64,000 bases of DNA, from the NCBI GenBank assembly GCA_965206395.1, contig CBDBJK010000038.1, positions 434,001 to 498,000 on the forward strand, written 5' to 3'. The stretch is from CBDBJK01 sp965206395. GTDB lineage: Bacteria > Chloroflexota > Dehalococcoidia > Lucifugimonadales > CATOSD01. Position numbers and translations under genes: made by a program. Positions within the stretch are counted from its first letter, which is position 1, and each line of letters opens with the position of its first letter. This document shows, in pieces, positions 28,244 to 37,405 of this stretch. The notes under the pieces are model-generated. The model was not told the origin of the DNA and made no database searches. It saw only the letters and a program-made list of their open reading frames with translations.

Positions 28244-29149
28244 TTACGAATTCTTTTCGTACCAGTCGATGATCTCTTCTCCGGTGGCATTCCAGACTGC
28301 TCCATGCCTGGAGATGTGAGCCAGGGCGAGGTCAAGGTACTTGCTGCGGAATGGCTGGCCGATAATCCAGGGGTGCAGGTTCAGTACCATCGTCCGTCCG
28401 GTATCTGCGCCGTCCCTGTACAGCCCGTCAAAGGTGTCGCGAATTATCTTGCTGTAGTGCATGATAGAAACGCCGCGATTCCATTGGGTGTACATATCGT
28501 CGGTTTCTAAATGGATTGGCAGGGAGAACATCTTTCCTTGATTTACAATCATCTGGTAGGGCTGCTCATCGTTGGGCCAGTCACAGAGATACCGAATTCC
28601 CTCTGCCGCCAGGAGGTTGGGAGTACGCGTGGACTCCCCGTATTCTGGACCAAGCCAGCCCGCAGGCTTCTTGCCTGTCGCCTTCGTCAGTGCCTCGATG
28701 GACTCATGAATGTATGCGCTTTCCTCTTGTTCAGCCATGTTGCTTGTAATCATGCGTGTGAAGGTAAGCCCGTGGCCGATGAACTCCGCTCCGCGTTTCT
28801 GGCACTCCTCAATGAGGAATGGATAATTCTCCGCCACGGCAGCGTCCATAGCTATGGTGGGTTTAATTCCATACTTGTCCAGTATGTCCAGCACCCGAAA
28901 GATGCCGACTCTGTTGCCATACTCGTGATGGGAGAAGCTTCGGAGGTCGGGGAAAGCTCCTCGTCCGAGGCCGCCCGTCGATGGAGCCTGGTACGTGCCT
29001 TCGGGGGGGTTCCACTCGTAATGCTCCAAATTGAGGATCACGCAAAGGGCGACGCGAGCATTATTGGGCCATTGGAGCTTGGGGCGCGTGCTAATCGGAG
29101 ACCAGGCGTAGAAATCGTTGTCCATGCCGGGTTTGCGTTCTGCTGGCAT
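28244..29149 (-). CDS. Polysaccharide deacetylase-family protein (PuuE allantoinase-like)
   Basis: 301 residues of the NodB-fold branch that includes PuuE-type allantoinase. LCVILNLEHYEW, the YGNRVGIFRVLDILDKYGI helix, GAEFIGHGLTFTRM and LHPWIIGQPFR are the family blocks. No signal peptide is seen, so it is unlikely to act on cell-wall polysaccharide and more likely hydrolyses a small amide. AGGAGG precedes the ATG. A paralog of the same length lies 48 bp away at 29198-30103, and the pair may be a duplicated or two-subunit enzyme. Confidence 0.85.
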   Translation of the reverse strand: MPAERKPGMDNDFYAWSPISTRPKLQWPNNARVALCVILNLEHYEWNPPEGTYQAPSTGGLGRGAFPDLRSFSHHEYGNRVGIFRVLDILDKYGIKPTIAMDAAVAENYPFLIEECQKRGAEFIGHGLTFTRMITSNMAEQEESAYIHESIEALTKATGKKPAGWLGPEYGESTRTPNLLAAEGIRYLCDWPNDEQPYQMIVNQGKMFSLPIHLETDDMYTQWNRGVSIMHYSKIIRDTFDGLYRDGADTGRTMVLNLHPWIIGQPFRSKYLDLALAHISRHGAVWNATGEEIIDWYEKNS

Positions 29150-29197
29150 TATCCTTGCCTCCTGTTGATTCTCATTTCTCTGTTGGGATTAAATGAC

Positions 29198-30103
29198 CTA
29201 TTTCTTACCCTCTACGAAGGCCAGAACGTCGTCATAGTAGTTTTCGATGTAGTAATCGGCGATGTCGTCCGCTGTGGTCTTCCACACGCCGTCATGGGAA
29301 AGTATGTAGCCCAGCGCTTCGTCAAGGTACTTTGAGCGGTGAGGCTGCCCAATCCAGTATGGATGTAACGCGATGCACATCACTCGACCGCTCTCTGCGC
29401 CCTCTTGATAGAGAACGTCGAACTGGTCTTTGATAATCTGACAGAAGTATTCCGCCTCGTTGCCCTGAGCGTTGACAACGACATCGTTCAATTCGATAGT
29501 GTATGGCATCGAGATTAGCTTGCCCTGCTTTACCTTGATGGGGAATGGCTGGTCGTCGTGGAACCAGTCTGTGTGGTAGATAAGCCCGGCTTCGGCCATC
29601 AGGTCGGGGGTGGCTTCGGTGTTGGACAGGGCGGGGCCGAGCATACCCTTTAGTTGCTTGCCGGTGTGTTTCTTCAGCGTGTCGATGATGTCTTTGTAAA
29701 ATGCTCGTTCCTCGTCCTCTGATGCGCCGACGAGGTAGCGGGTGTTGTAGATGCCATGTGACATGTAGTCGTAGTCTCGCTCGACCATGGCGTCTCTGAC
29801 TTCTGGGAAATGCTCAAGCACGGCTTCGTTCAGGGATACGCAACAGCGAATGTCGTGCTTATCCAGTACCTCTAGCATTCGCCAGAAGCCTACTCGATTG
29901 CCATAGTCGCGGAGGGCATAACCCTGAATGTCGGGATGAGGAGTTCGGGGCCAGGCGTCACGGAACTTGTTCTCTGGGGGCAGATACTCGTAGTGTTCTA
30001 CGTTGGGGGAAACCCAAAGCGCCACTCTGGCATCATTGGGCCACTTGATAACTGGTCGGTCGATGATAGGGGAGTAATCAAAACGGTCTGGCTGTAGGGC
30101 CAT
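29198..30103 (-). CDS. Polysaccharide deacetylase-family protein (PuuE allantoinase-like), paralog
   Basis: 301 residues, the same length and block order as its neighbour. VEHYEYLPPE, YGNRVGFWRMLEVLDKHDI, YDYMSHGIYNTRYL and LHPYWIGQPHRSKYL are visible. The start has AAGGAG seven bases upstream. It is the first enzyme gene after the transporter genes in the minus-strand group. Adjacency to an importer suggests it acts on the imported compound. Substrate unknown. Confidence 0.85.
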   Translation of the reverse strand: MALQPDRFDYSPIIDRPVIKWPNDARVALWVSPNVEHYEYLPPENKFRDAWPRTPHPDIQGYALRDYGNRVGFWRMLEVLDKHDIRCCVSLNEAVLEHFPEVRDAMVERDYDYMSHGIYNTRYLVGASEDEERAFYKDIIDTLKKHTGKQLKGMLGPALSNTEATPDLMAEAGLIYHTDWFHDDQPFPIKVKQGKLISMPYTIELNDVVVNAQGNEAEYFCQIIKDQFDVLYQEGAESGRVMCIALHPYWIGQPHRSKYLDEALGYILSHDGVWKTTADDIADYYIENYYDDVLAFVEGKK

Positions 30104-30272
30104 GTTTAACTCCTTATCTGTTCCTGCACTAACTGATTTCAGGTTGTGCAGCGCACCATGTATGGGAGGCGCGCCGCACCCATGAGTTTCGGTTACTCAG
30201 TAAGTGCGTCTATAATACACCTCTAACGAAGAGGTTGCCAGCATTCCTGCATATTGAGTGGAAAAGACCGAT

Positions 30273-31199
30273 CTACTGGGAGCCCCGCAGTCTTGGATCC
30301 CATATGTCTCGCAGGGTGTCGCCTAGCATATTGAAGGCCAGCACAACCAGGCTGATAGCAAGGCCGGGGAATAACGCCAGAGTAGGCACCTGTTCCATAT
30401 AGGCTCGACCCTCTCGGCTTAGCATTCCGCCCCAAGAGGGATTGGGTGGCGGGACGCCCAGACCCAGGAAGCTCAGGGACGCTTCGATGATAATAGCCGC
30501 ACCCAGCAACACAGAAACGAGGACCAATATCGGAGCCACCACGTTGGGCAAAATATGGCGGAACATTATCCTTGAACTGCTTGCTCCCACAGCCCTGGCC
30601 GCATCGATATATTGGTTTTCCTTTATAGCTAACACCGCGCCCCGGACTACTCGACCGTTCCAGGGCACGGCGATGAACGCAATGACGTAAATAACCTTAT
30701 CTGTTCCTGCTCCAAGGACGGCTATCACAGCCAGCGCAAGAATAAGAGACGGAATAGCCTGACTTGCATCCAAAAAACGTTGAACTATCAGATCGAACCA
30801 GCCACCCAAGAACCCGCTCATAATTCCTATTAGCGATCCAATACCTACCCCCAGGGCCACCGCAGGAATGGCGATGAGCAGAGAGGTTCGAGCGCCATGA
30901 ACGACGCGGCTGAACACATCTCTTCCGAGCTGGTCAGTTCCCATGTAGTATGTGGTACTTGGGCCTGAAAGCCTATCCCTGACATGCGGCTCCAATGGGT
31001 CAAAGGGAGAAACGACGCCGGCAAATATGCCCGCAAATACCATCACTACAATGATAACGGCAGATATCGCCCCAAGAGGTTTTTTCCTTGCAAGTCTCCC
31101 CAACCGCACCAGAGAACTGGCACTTCTCGGTGGTAATCCAAATTCAGCCCCGGCAATTGCGGTCGCTTCGGGTTGCCCAGGCCCACTTCCAGTAGCCAT
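30273..31199 (-). CDS. ABC transporter permease, DppC/OppC type
   Basis: 308-residue inner-membrane permease. A short cytoplasmic N-terminus leads to a first membrane helix (ISAVIIVVMVFAGIFAG), followed by the OppC region GTDQLGRDVFSRVVHGAR. The ATPase-contacting EAA loop is ARAVGASSSRIMFRHILPN, and several further helices follow. AAGGAG precedes the ATG. It lies 28 bp downstream of the DppB-type gene, forming a heterodimeric channel for peptide-like or other organic solutes. No ATPase genes are present in the window. Confidence 0.93.
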   Translation of the reverse strand: MATGSGPGQPEATAIAGAEFGLPPRSASSLVRLGRLARKKPLGAISAVIIVVMVFAGIFAGVVSPFDPLEPHVRDRLSGPSTTYYMGTDQLGRDVFSRVVHGARTSLLIAIPAVALGVGIGSLIGIMSGFLGGWFDLIVQRFLDASQAIPSLILALAVIAVLGAGTDKVIYVIAFIAVPWNGRVVRGAVLAIKENQYIDAARAVGASSSRIMFRHILPNVVAPILVLVSVLLGAAIIIEASLSFLGLGVPPPNPSWGGMLSREGRAYMEQVPTLALFPGLAISLVVLAFNMLGDTLRDIWDPRLRGSQ

Positions 31200-31227
31200 C
31201 TTCTTTTCTCCTTAACAGGTGTCCTGG

Positions 31228-32178
31228 CTAGTTATAGCGAATCCTTGGGTCTAGCCAACCATAGGTCAGGTCTATCACCAGGTTCATGAGGACGAGGAAC
31301 GTCGCCAGGAACATAATGTTAGCTTGAATCTGAGGGTAATCGCGCTGTGTGACCGCTCCTATAGTGAGCTGCCCAACTCCGGGGAGAGCAAAGATAGTCT
31401 CAATGATAACGGTGCCGCCGATAAGCGCATTCATTAGGTTGCCAATGATTGTCACTACCGGAATGAGCGCATTTTTCACTGCGTGTCGGGTGACTACTAT
31501 CCTTTCCCTCAATCCCTTGGCGAGGGCGGTACGAATATAGTCCTGCCGCAATACTTCCAGCATAGATGAGCGCACCATGCGGGCCGTTGTCCCTGACAAC
31601 TGGAACCCTAACACCAGACCAGGAAGGTAAAATTGCTGAAGATTACGCACAGGTTCTTCCCAGAGCCGGCTGTAGCCCAGAGGGGGCAGGTATGCAAAGA
31701 AAAGGCCCAGGTACAGCACAACCATCGTTGCTATCCAGAAATTGGGCATAGATATACCCAAGACCGCCAATACCCTGGCAGCGTAGTCGCTGACTGTGTC
31801 CTGCCTGATAGCAGAAATAATGCCTAAGGGAATTGCAAATAACATCCCCAAGGCCAAGCCTATCGCCGCAAGCTCTAACGTGACGGGAATGGAACTCCTT
31901 AGCTGTGCCACAACAGGCTTCCGGGTGTAATAGGAATCGCCAAGGTCTCCTGTTATGACACCATGAATCCAAACAAAATATTGTGTATAGAAAGGCTTGT
32001 CCAGCCCAAGTCGGGCCCTTAGCCCATCTAGTTGGGCTGGCGAAATGTTCCCCGTATCCCCAACTATCGCCACTACCGCGTCTCCGGGGATGATACGCGT
32101 CATTCCGAATATCGCGATGGATACGAGAAGCAGGGTAGGGACCGCCAGTAAAAGTCGTCGCATTATATAGCGATGCAC
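31228..32178 (-). CDS. ABC transporter permease, DppB/OppB type
   Basis: 316-residue inner-membrane permease. It starts MHRYIMRRLLLAVPTLLLVS at a GTG with GAGGAA upstream; an ATG five codons later is possible. The EAA loop is AKGLRERIVVTRHAVKNAL, and LPGVGQLTIGA and ERDYP-like QRDYPQIQA lie near the end, all typical of DppB. It is paired with DppC at 30273 and follows the binding protein at 32296 after a stable hairpin. Confidence 0.93.
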   Translation of the reverse strand: MHRYIMRRLLLAVPTLLLVSIAIFGMTRIIPGDAVVAIVGDTGNISPAQLDGLRARLGLDKPFYTQYFVWIHGVITGDLGDSYYTRKPVVAQLRSSIPVTLELAAIGLALGMLFAIPLGIISAIRQDTVSDYAARVLAVLGISMPNFWIATMVVLYLGLFFAYLPPLGYSRLWEEPVRNLQQFYLPGLVLGFQLSGTTARMVRSSMLEVLRQDYIRTALAKGLRERIVVTRHAVKNALIPVVTIIGNLMNALIGGTVIIETIFALPGVGQLTIGAVTQRDYPQIQANIMFLATFLVLMNLVIDLTYGWLDPRIRYN

Positions 32179-32226
32179 AAATAATTCCTCGTTTCAGACT
32201 GTCGCTATCACAGGTTTGTGAAAAGG

Positions 32227-32262
32227 TTGGCTGAGGGCGCAGTACCGAACGCCCTCAGCCAA
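32227..32262 (-). terminator. Intercistronic hairpin between binding-protein and permease genes
   Basis: A perfect 13-bp stem, TTGGCTGAGGGCG (32227-32239) with its complement at 32250-32262 around a 10-base loop, followed on the minus strand by a short T-run. Such elements after a binding-protein gene commonly protect its mRNA and lower permease expression. Confidence 0.6.
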
Positions 32263-32295
32263 GTTTACAGTTGGCTTGAAAAGGTCTCTTGAGAC

Positions 32296-34158
32296 TTAGT
32301 TATCCAACCAGACGGTTTCCATTGCGTTCAATCCCCATCCGTTGACCCAGAAGTATATGTCATGGCTCAACCAGTTGCGGACTTCAGGCTTCGTCCACTC
32401 TGCGAATAGGTACACCGCTCCAAATATGCGGTAGATCTGGTCAAACTCTTTTTCAATGACCTTCTTGTTGATAGCTATGCGCTTGGCCCGGTCAAATTCC
32501 GTCTGGGCCTGTATCAACAAGTCGTCCAACTCAGGGTCATTAATGTCGAGGTAGTTACCCGGCTCACCTGTGAGCATCATGCGGTAGGTGAAGTCGTCCC
32601 AGTCCACGCCGCCGGAATACCAAGCGCCGCCTAGCAGGAATTCGACATCATGGCTAAAAGATGCCGCGTTGTAGGCCACGTCCTCGTCAACTGTGAGGTT
32701 AGGTGTGAGGCCGATGTCCTTCCAGAATTCCATGCCAAGGGCTACCTGCCCGTCATTCTGACGCCGGGCGGTTGTGTGGATCTCAAACGTGATGCCATCC
32801 AGTCCCTCTTCAACCAGAAGCGCCTTGGCTGCCTCGGGGTTATACTGGTAGTACTGACCAAATTCAGCGTTTGTGAATGGGAACTCGCGTCCTAGCCAGT
32901 CGGTGGGATAGCCTAGCGACCAGCGGCCCTGGTCGGCGTAGGATGCAAGTACCATGGCATCTCGGTCCAGAGCCATGGAAAGGGCACGGCGGAAGTTCAC
33001 GTTGTTAAACGGTGCGACGTCGTGTGGAGGCCCGAAGAAGAAGTTTCCTCCCGCGTTCTGCTCCATCACTCTGAGTTGAGACTTTTGACCCACGGGTTTA
33101 TCGTCATACTCGGTTTTCGCGATATTCTTCCGAGCATCACCGTTAAGGGACATGTACGAGTCCATCTGGTCGGAGCGGAATGCGGCAACACGAGTGGCGT
33201 CGTCAAACATCCGTATGGACTTTATCCCGTCCAGGTAAGGTAACGACTGCCCGAATGAGTCTACCTTGTGATAGTTCGGGTTCGCCTCGTACTCGATGAC
33301 ACTGTCGAAGATGTGTTCGACTATCTGGAATGGCCCTGTGCCAATAGGCGGGTCCGCGTCCAACCGACCTTCGACTTCAGAGGCTTCCTTGTTGAAGACG
33401 GGCACTAGAGGCCCGGCCATGCTGAACATGAAGTATGCCGCAGGCGAAGAGAAATTGAAGGTGACAGTGTTGGCCGCGTCGTCAGCCTCTATGCTGGTCA
33501 CCTGCCGGAAGATGCTCTTCTGTCCAGTGGCCCGATCGTCGTTAATGTATTGGTCGTAGGCGAACTTTACGTCAGAGGCCAGAAAGCCACGCCCGTTGGC
33601 TGGCGAATTTTCCACGTCCTGCCACGCGATGCCATCGGCAAGTGTGAAAACGATGGAGTCGCCGCCGTTTACGACGTCCCAAGTCTCTGCAAGGTCACCT
33701 TCTAGGCAGATCTCGCGGAGGCAGCGCCCCTTGGTTGCTATCGCCGTCTCCATTGTATGGTCGGCCTTCAGAAGGCGATTGTAGACAGCGTTCATCTGAA
33801 TTGCCAGCGACGAGATAGCCGGGTTACGAGGGTCCCAGGTATTCAGATCAAACCGCCCCTCAAGTTTGAATATCCCGCCCTTCGTGGGCTTTTGGCCGAA
33901 AGGATGCTCCAGTTTGCTCCAGTGCCACTCGGCTATCAGCGGGAAGTTCTCGGCAAGACCATCGGGAATCAAGTCAGTCGGGCGGTCCGGTACACTTGGT
34001 ACCGAAGTCGGTTGTGTCGCCCCAGTCGTTGACGTGGCCGTTGCTTGCGGTACGGCCGTTGCCTCGGGATCACCCGAGCTACAGGCTGCCGCCACAATCA
34101 ACAGGACTAACGTCGCCAACAGGCCAAACATGATGGGCCTGTTCACTCGCTTAATCAT
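32296..34158 (-). CDS. ABC transporter substrate-binding lipoprotein (SBP family 5)
   Basis: 620-residue extracytoplasmic binding protein. A signal segment (FGLLATLVLLIVAAAC) ends in a lipobox, so the mature protein would be anchored by Cys26 or nearby. A Thr/Pro-rich linker follows. The body has family-5 features such as LAETWDV, VFTLADGIAWQDV, NFRRALSMALDRDAMV and YNPEAAKALLVEEG. GGAGGAG precedes the ATG. It is the first gene of the minus-strand group, so its ligand is probably the compound degraded by the downstream deacetylase-like, lyase and flavin enzymes. The family name 'peptide-binding' should not be taken literally. Confidence 0.92.
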   Translation of the reverse strand: MIKRVNRPIMFGLLATLVLLIVAAACSSGDPEATAVPQATATSTTGATQPTSVPSVPDRPTDLIPDGLAENFPLIAEWHWSKLEHPFGQKPTKGGIFKLEGRFDLNTWDPRNPAISSLAIQMNAVYNRLLKADHTMETAIATKGRCLREICLEGDLAETWDVVNGGDSIVFTLADGIAWQDVENSPANGRGFLASDVKFAYDQYINDDRATGQKSIFRQVTSIEADDAANTVTFNFSSPAAYFMFSMAGPLVPVFNKEASEVEGRLDADPPIGTGPFQIVEHIFDSVIEYEANPNYHKVDSFGQSLPYLDGIKSIRMFDDATRVAAFRSDQMDSYMSLNGDARKNIAKTEYDDKPVGQKSQLRVMEQNAGGNFFFGPPHDVAPFNNVNFRRALSMALDRDAMVLASYADQGRWSLGYPTDWLGREFPFTNAEFGQYYQYNPEAAKALLVEEGLDGITFEIHTTARRQNDGQVALGMEFWKDIGLTPNLTVDEDVAYNAASFSHDVEFLLGGAWYSGGVDWDDFTYRMMLTGEPGNYLDINDPELDDLLIQAQTEFDRAKRIAINKKVIEKEFDQIYRIFGAVYLFAEWTKPEVRNWLSHDIYFWVNGWGLNAMETVWLDN

Positions 34159-34683
34159 AATGCTCCTCCCTCGGTGATTGTAATTGATCTACCTCTCTCG
34201 TCTAAATATCCTTCAGACAGCTATTCTACGTTATCAAATCGTTACTGGATCCTCCTCTTGCTTTGATACAGGCTTCTTAGAATACTAGGCAACATAGCAC
34301 ATACCCCAATTGTCGTCAAGTTGAATTAGGTGCTAGGTCTGTCTGTAGACTGATATTGGCGAGAAATGTCAGTCAAATTTACGCCCTTACTGGGCTTTAT
34401 GGACAATGCACCGCATTTCAGGAATCCTTCGGGATGATAAGTGAATTGACGATAGCAGATGACGCTGTTAAACTGCCACATGTCGGGGATGGCGACCTGT
34501 CGTTGCAATAGTGGTTGAATGCTAGAACTACCTGCTTTGTAATTACCTCGAAACGACTGAGAGCCTTGAATTCAGGGAAACATTTGCTTTTTGTCCTCTG
34601 ATGATGTTCCTGACTTGATTGTCCCCGTCCTTATCTTATCTTCGGAAGATAGATTTTCTGCATTTCATTTTAGGGAGGATGTA
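34159..34683. other. Divergent intergenic region (525 bp)
   Basis: Separates the minus-strand transporter operon from the plus-strand reductase operon and must hold promoters for both. A weak plus-strand candidate is TTGACG (34446-34451) with TAAACT (34469-34474) at a 17-base spacing. I found no convincing minus-strand promoter and no supported gene. The open frame extending upstream from 34684 starts at a TTG without a binding site. Confidence 0.4.
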
Positions 34684-36663
34684 TTGAGTACGCAAAATTC
34701 GCAGTTTAGTCATCTCTTGTCACCGATTCGCCTTGGCAGCGTGGAAGTACGCAACCGGATGCTGACCAGCGCCCATAGCTCAGGCATGTATCAAAACAAC
34801 AGGCCGACCCCACAGAACAACGCGTACCATGCGGCACGCGCTAAAGGAGGCATAGGCCTCATCATCATACAGGGTACGATTGTTCATCCTACCTCTTACG
34901 GTGGGTTGTCAAGCCCCACTGGCTACATTGACGATGCGATTCCCGCCTGGCGTGCGTTGGCGGACGCCGTTCATGAGCATGGTACAAAGATTTTCGTGCA
35001 GCTTCTCCACTTTGGGAAGTCGGGCCAGAGCCTTTCGACCATGCAGCCGCTCTGGTCTGCCTCACGCTACAAGGCTCTTTCAGGCAACGAATATACCCAT
35101 GCCATGACCAAAGAGGAGATCAGCGAAGTAATTGAGGGCTTTGTCCACTCCGCCGCCAACATGAAAGAGGCGGGAATGGATGGGGTAGAGTTCCACGGCG
35201 CTCACGGCTACCTGTTACAGCAGTTCCTGTCTCCGATGACCAATCATAGGACGGACGAATATGGGGGCAGCGAAGAAAACCGGGCGCGTTTCGCCCTGGA
35301 AGTATGCGAAGCGGTGCGCAAGGAGGTCGGCCACGACTTCGCTGTTGGGATACGCCTTAGCGCCGACGAGTTACAGCCAGATGGAATGACCGTCAAGGAG
35401 ATGGCTCCTGTGGCAGCATTGCTGGAAGAGAAGGGCGATTTCGATTTCTTGAACATCAGCTTTAGCGTTGGCGGCGGCATGCCCTTCGCGATGCAGCAGG
35501 CAGACATGACCTGGGAGCAAGCTCCCTTCGTGCATTATGCCGCAGAAATCAAGAAGGCGACCAAGGGCATTCCCATCTTCACGGTGTGCCGCATCATAGA
35601 CCCTCAAATTGCGAATGACATCATAGCTACAGGCAAAGCGGATATGTGTGTTATGACGCGCGCACACGTTGCCGACCCGGAGATTGCGCGCAAGCTGATG
35701 GAGGGACGGCCATTCGATATACGCCAGTGCATCGGCTCTAATGATGGATGTGGCGGACGTGCTCACAGGGGGCAGCCCATCGGTTGCACCATCAACCCAG
35801 AGGCCGGACGTGAGTTGGAATTGGGACCAATCACTCAGTCGGCGACGCCCAAGGCCGTAGTAGTGGTTGGTGGCGGCCCTGGAGGAATGGAGGCTGCAAG
35901 GGTAGCCGCTATTCGGGGCCACAGGGTGGTGCTATATGAGCGGGCCGACCGACTGGGTGGGCAGATCAATACGATCATCAAGGCCCCACACCGCGGCGAG
36001 TTCGGCAACATCACAGCATGGCTTGAACTTCAGTTGAACCACCTGGGTGTTGTCGTGAAGCTCCAGACAGAGGCCACTCCAGACGCGCTGGTTGAGGAGG
36101 GGGCAGATGCTGTCATTGTAGCTACCGGCTCAGTCCCGGATTACCCCAATATTCCTGGACTAGGGGAGTCAGGTGTGCCCGTACTGGCAAGCATAGAAGA
36201 TGTGATAGAAGGCAAGGTTGAAGTTGGCAAGCGGGCGTTGATTCTTGCGGCCGAAAATCATCACAGGTCGCCGAATGCCGCAGATGTATTGGCTGAGAAG
36301 GGAGTGGAAGTCCATTACGCCAGTATGGGCGAAATGATTGCGTCCGACATCATAGTCACCAGCAGGCCGCCAGTAATTCAGCGAATGAAAGACAATGGCG
36401 TAATCTTCCACCGCGAAAACTGGATCAAGGAAGTCTCGGAGAAGACAGCGGTATTGGTGGATGCGTCCACTGGAAAGGAAACGACTGTTGAGGACGTAGA
36501 CATCATCGTAGGCGGGGAATTCAATGTGCCCAACGACAGCCTCTATGAGGCCCTGCAAGCAGACGGGCGCATCCCGCAGGTGATTGCGGTCGGCGACAGC
36601 GTCTCAGCGAGAAAGGTGATCGAGGCGATGCGCGAAGGCCATATGGCGGCGCGTGCCCTGTAA
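34684..36663 (+). CDS. Old yellow enzyme-type FMN/Fe-S/FAD reductase (2,4-dienoyl-CoA reductase-like), Cys-variant cluster
   Basis: About 659 residues from the TTG at 34684, which has GGGAGG upstream. A TTG at 34591 would add unlike sequence. Residues 1 to about 350 are an FMN TIM barrel (LLSPIRLGSVEVRNR, VEFHGAHGYLLQQFLSP). A cluster region and then an FAD/NAD(P) Rossmann domain follow (VVVVGGGPGGMEAARVAA, ERADRLGGQ). The cluster motif reads CIGSNDGCGG...IGC. Compared with CxxCxxxC plus a distal Cys, the second ligand is Ser, so a normal 4Fe-4S cluster is doubtful. It probably reduces an activated C=C bond or demethylates, and leads an operon with nitroreductase, AtuA and DUF4387. Confidence 0.88.
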   Translation: MSTQNSQFSHLLSPIRLGSVEVRNRMLTSAHSSGMYQNNRPTPQNNAYHAARAKGGIGLIIIQGTIVHPTSYGGLSSPTGYIDDAIPAWRALADAVHEHGTKIFVQLLHFGKSGQSLSTMQPLWSASRYKALSGNEYTHAMTKEEISEVIEGFVHSAANMKEAGMDGVEFHGAHGYLLQQFLSPMTNHRTDEYGGSEENRARFALEVCEAVRKEVGHDFAVGIRLSADELQPDGMTVKEMAPVAALLEEKGDFDFLNISFSVGGGMPFAMQQADMTWEQAPFVHYAAEIKKATKGIPIFTVCRIIDPQIANDIIATGKADMCVMTRAHVADPEIARKLMEGRPFDIRQCIGSNDGCGGRAHRGQPIGCTINPEAGRELELGPITQSATPKAVVVVGGGPGGMEAARVAAIRGHRVVLYERADRLGGQINTIIKAPHRGEFGNITAWLELQLNHLGVVVKLQTEATPDALVEEGADAVIVATGSVPDYPNIPGLGESGVPVLASIEDVIEGKVEVGKRALILAAENHHRSPNAADVLAEKGVEVHYASMGEMIASDIIVTSRPPVIQRMKDNGVIFHRENWIKEVSEKTAVLVDASTGKETTVEDVDIIVGGEFNVPNDSLYEALQADGRIPQVIAVGDSVSARKVIEAMREGHMAARAL

Positions 36664-36705
36664 GGGGTTTATGCTTCAATAACGCAATCTGGAAGGGAGA
36701 CTTAC

Positions 36706-37326
36706 ATGACGCAATCAGAAACATCTCTTTTTGAGGCCATGAACACCCAACGGGCGATTCGTCACTTCACCACCGAACCCGTCTCGGACGACGACATCAC
36801 TACCATTCTGCAGTCCGCGATTCACGCGCCGAATGGAGGGAACCAGCAGTTGTGGCACTTCTTGGTCATCCGTGACCGAGAGGCCAAAAGACACCTGGGC
36901 CAATGGTATCTGGAAGCCTGGAAAACAGCCGTAAGTGAAGAAATGAGGACGTTGCAGCAGTACCGGTCGGGGGCCGACCTTGGCAACGACATGCCGGATA
37001 CACCTGTTGTGATACTGGTGTGCGTCGAACATCAGACGCGCGCTCGAGAGCTTGGCTCCACGACGACGCAAGGGTCATCCATTTACCCTGCAGTTCAGAA
37101 CCTGATGCTGGCCGCGAGGGGCCTCGGTCTGGGCACTGTCCTGACGACTCTTCACACGGTCTACGAGAAGGAAGTGAAGGAGTACTTTGGAATCCCAGAC
37201 GACGTGGACACAGTGGCGATGATTCCGATAGGCTATCCAGGCCAGGGAGAGCGCTTCGGTCGTCTCCGTCGCAGGCCCCTGGAAGAGGTTTCCTCTTACG
37301 AGAAGTGGGGACAGAAGAAGAGCTAG
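36706..37326 (+). CDS. Nitroreductase-family FMN oxidoreductase
   Basis: 206-residue FMN protein of the nitroreductase fold. TQRAIRHFTTEPVSDDDI at the N-terminus and APNGGNQQLWHFLVI (FMN contact) are clear. GSSIYPAVQNLMLAARGLGLGTVLTT and IPIGYP lie in the second half. It probably reduces a quinone, enone, nitro group or a partner flavin with NAD(P)H. GGGAGA precedes the ATG. It follows the OYE-type reductase by 42 bp, so the two may act in sequence. Confidence 0.9.
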   Translation: MTQSETSLFEAMNTQRAIRHFTTEPVSDDDITTILQSAIHAPNGGNQQLWHFLVIRDREAKRHLGQWYLEAWKTAVSEEMRTLQQYRSGADLGNDMPDTPVVILVCVEHQTRARELGSTTTQGSSIYPAVQNLMLAARGLGLGTVLTTLHTVYEKEVKEYFGIPDDVDTVAMIPIGYPGQGERFGRLRRRPLEEVSSYEKWGQKKS

Positions 37327-37405
37327 GCTGCACAAGCTGAACTGGCAGATGTCAGTTGAAGTAATACCCCAGCGCGTATATGACCTTATATAGAGGAGAT
37401 TTGGC

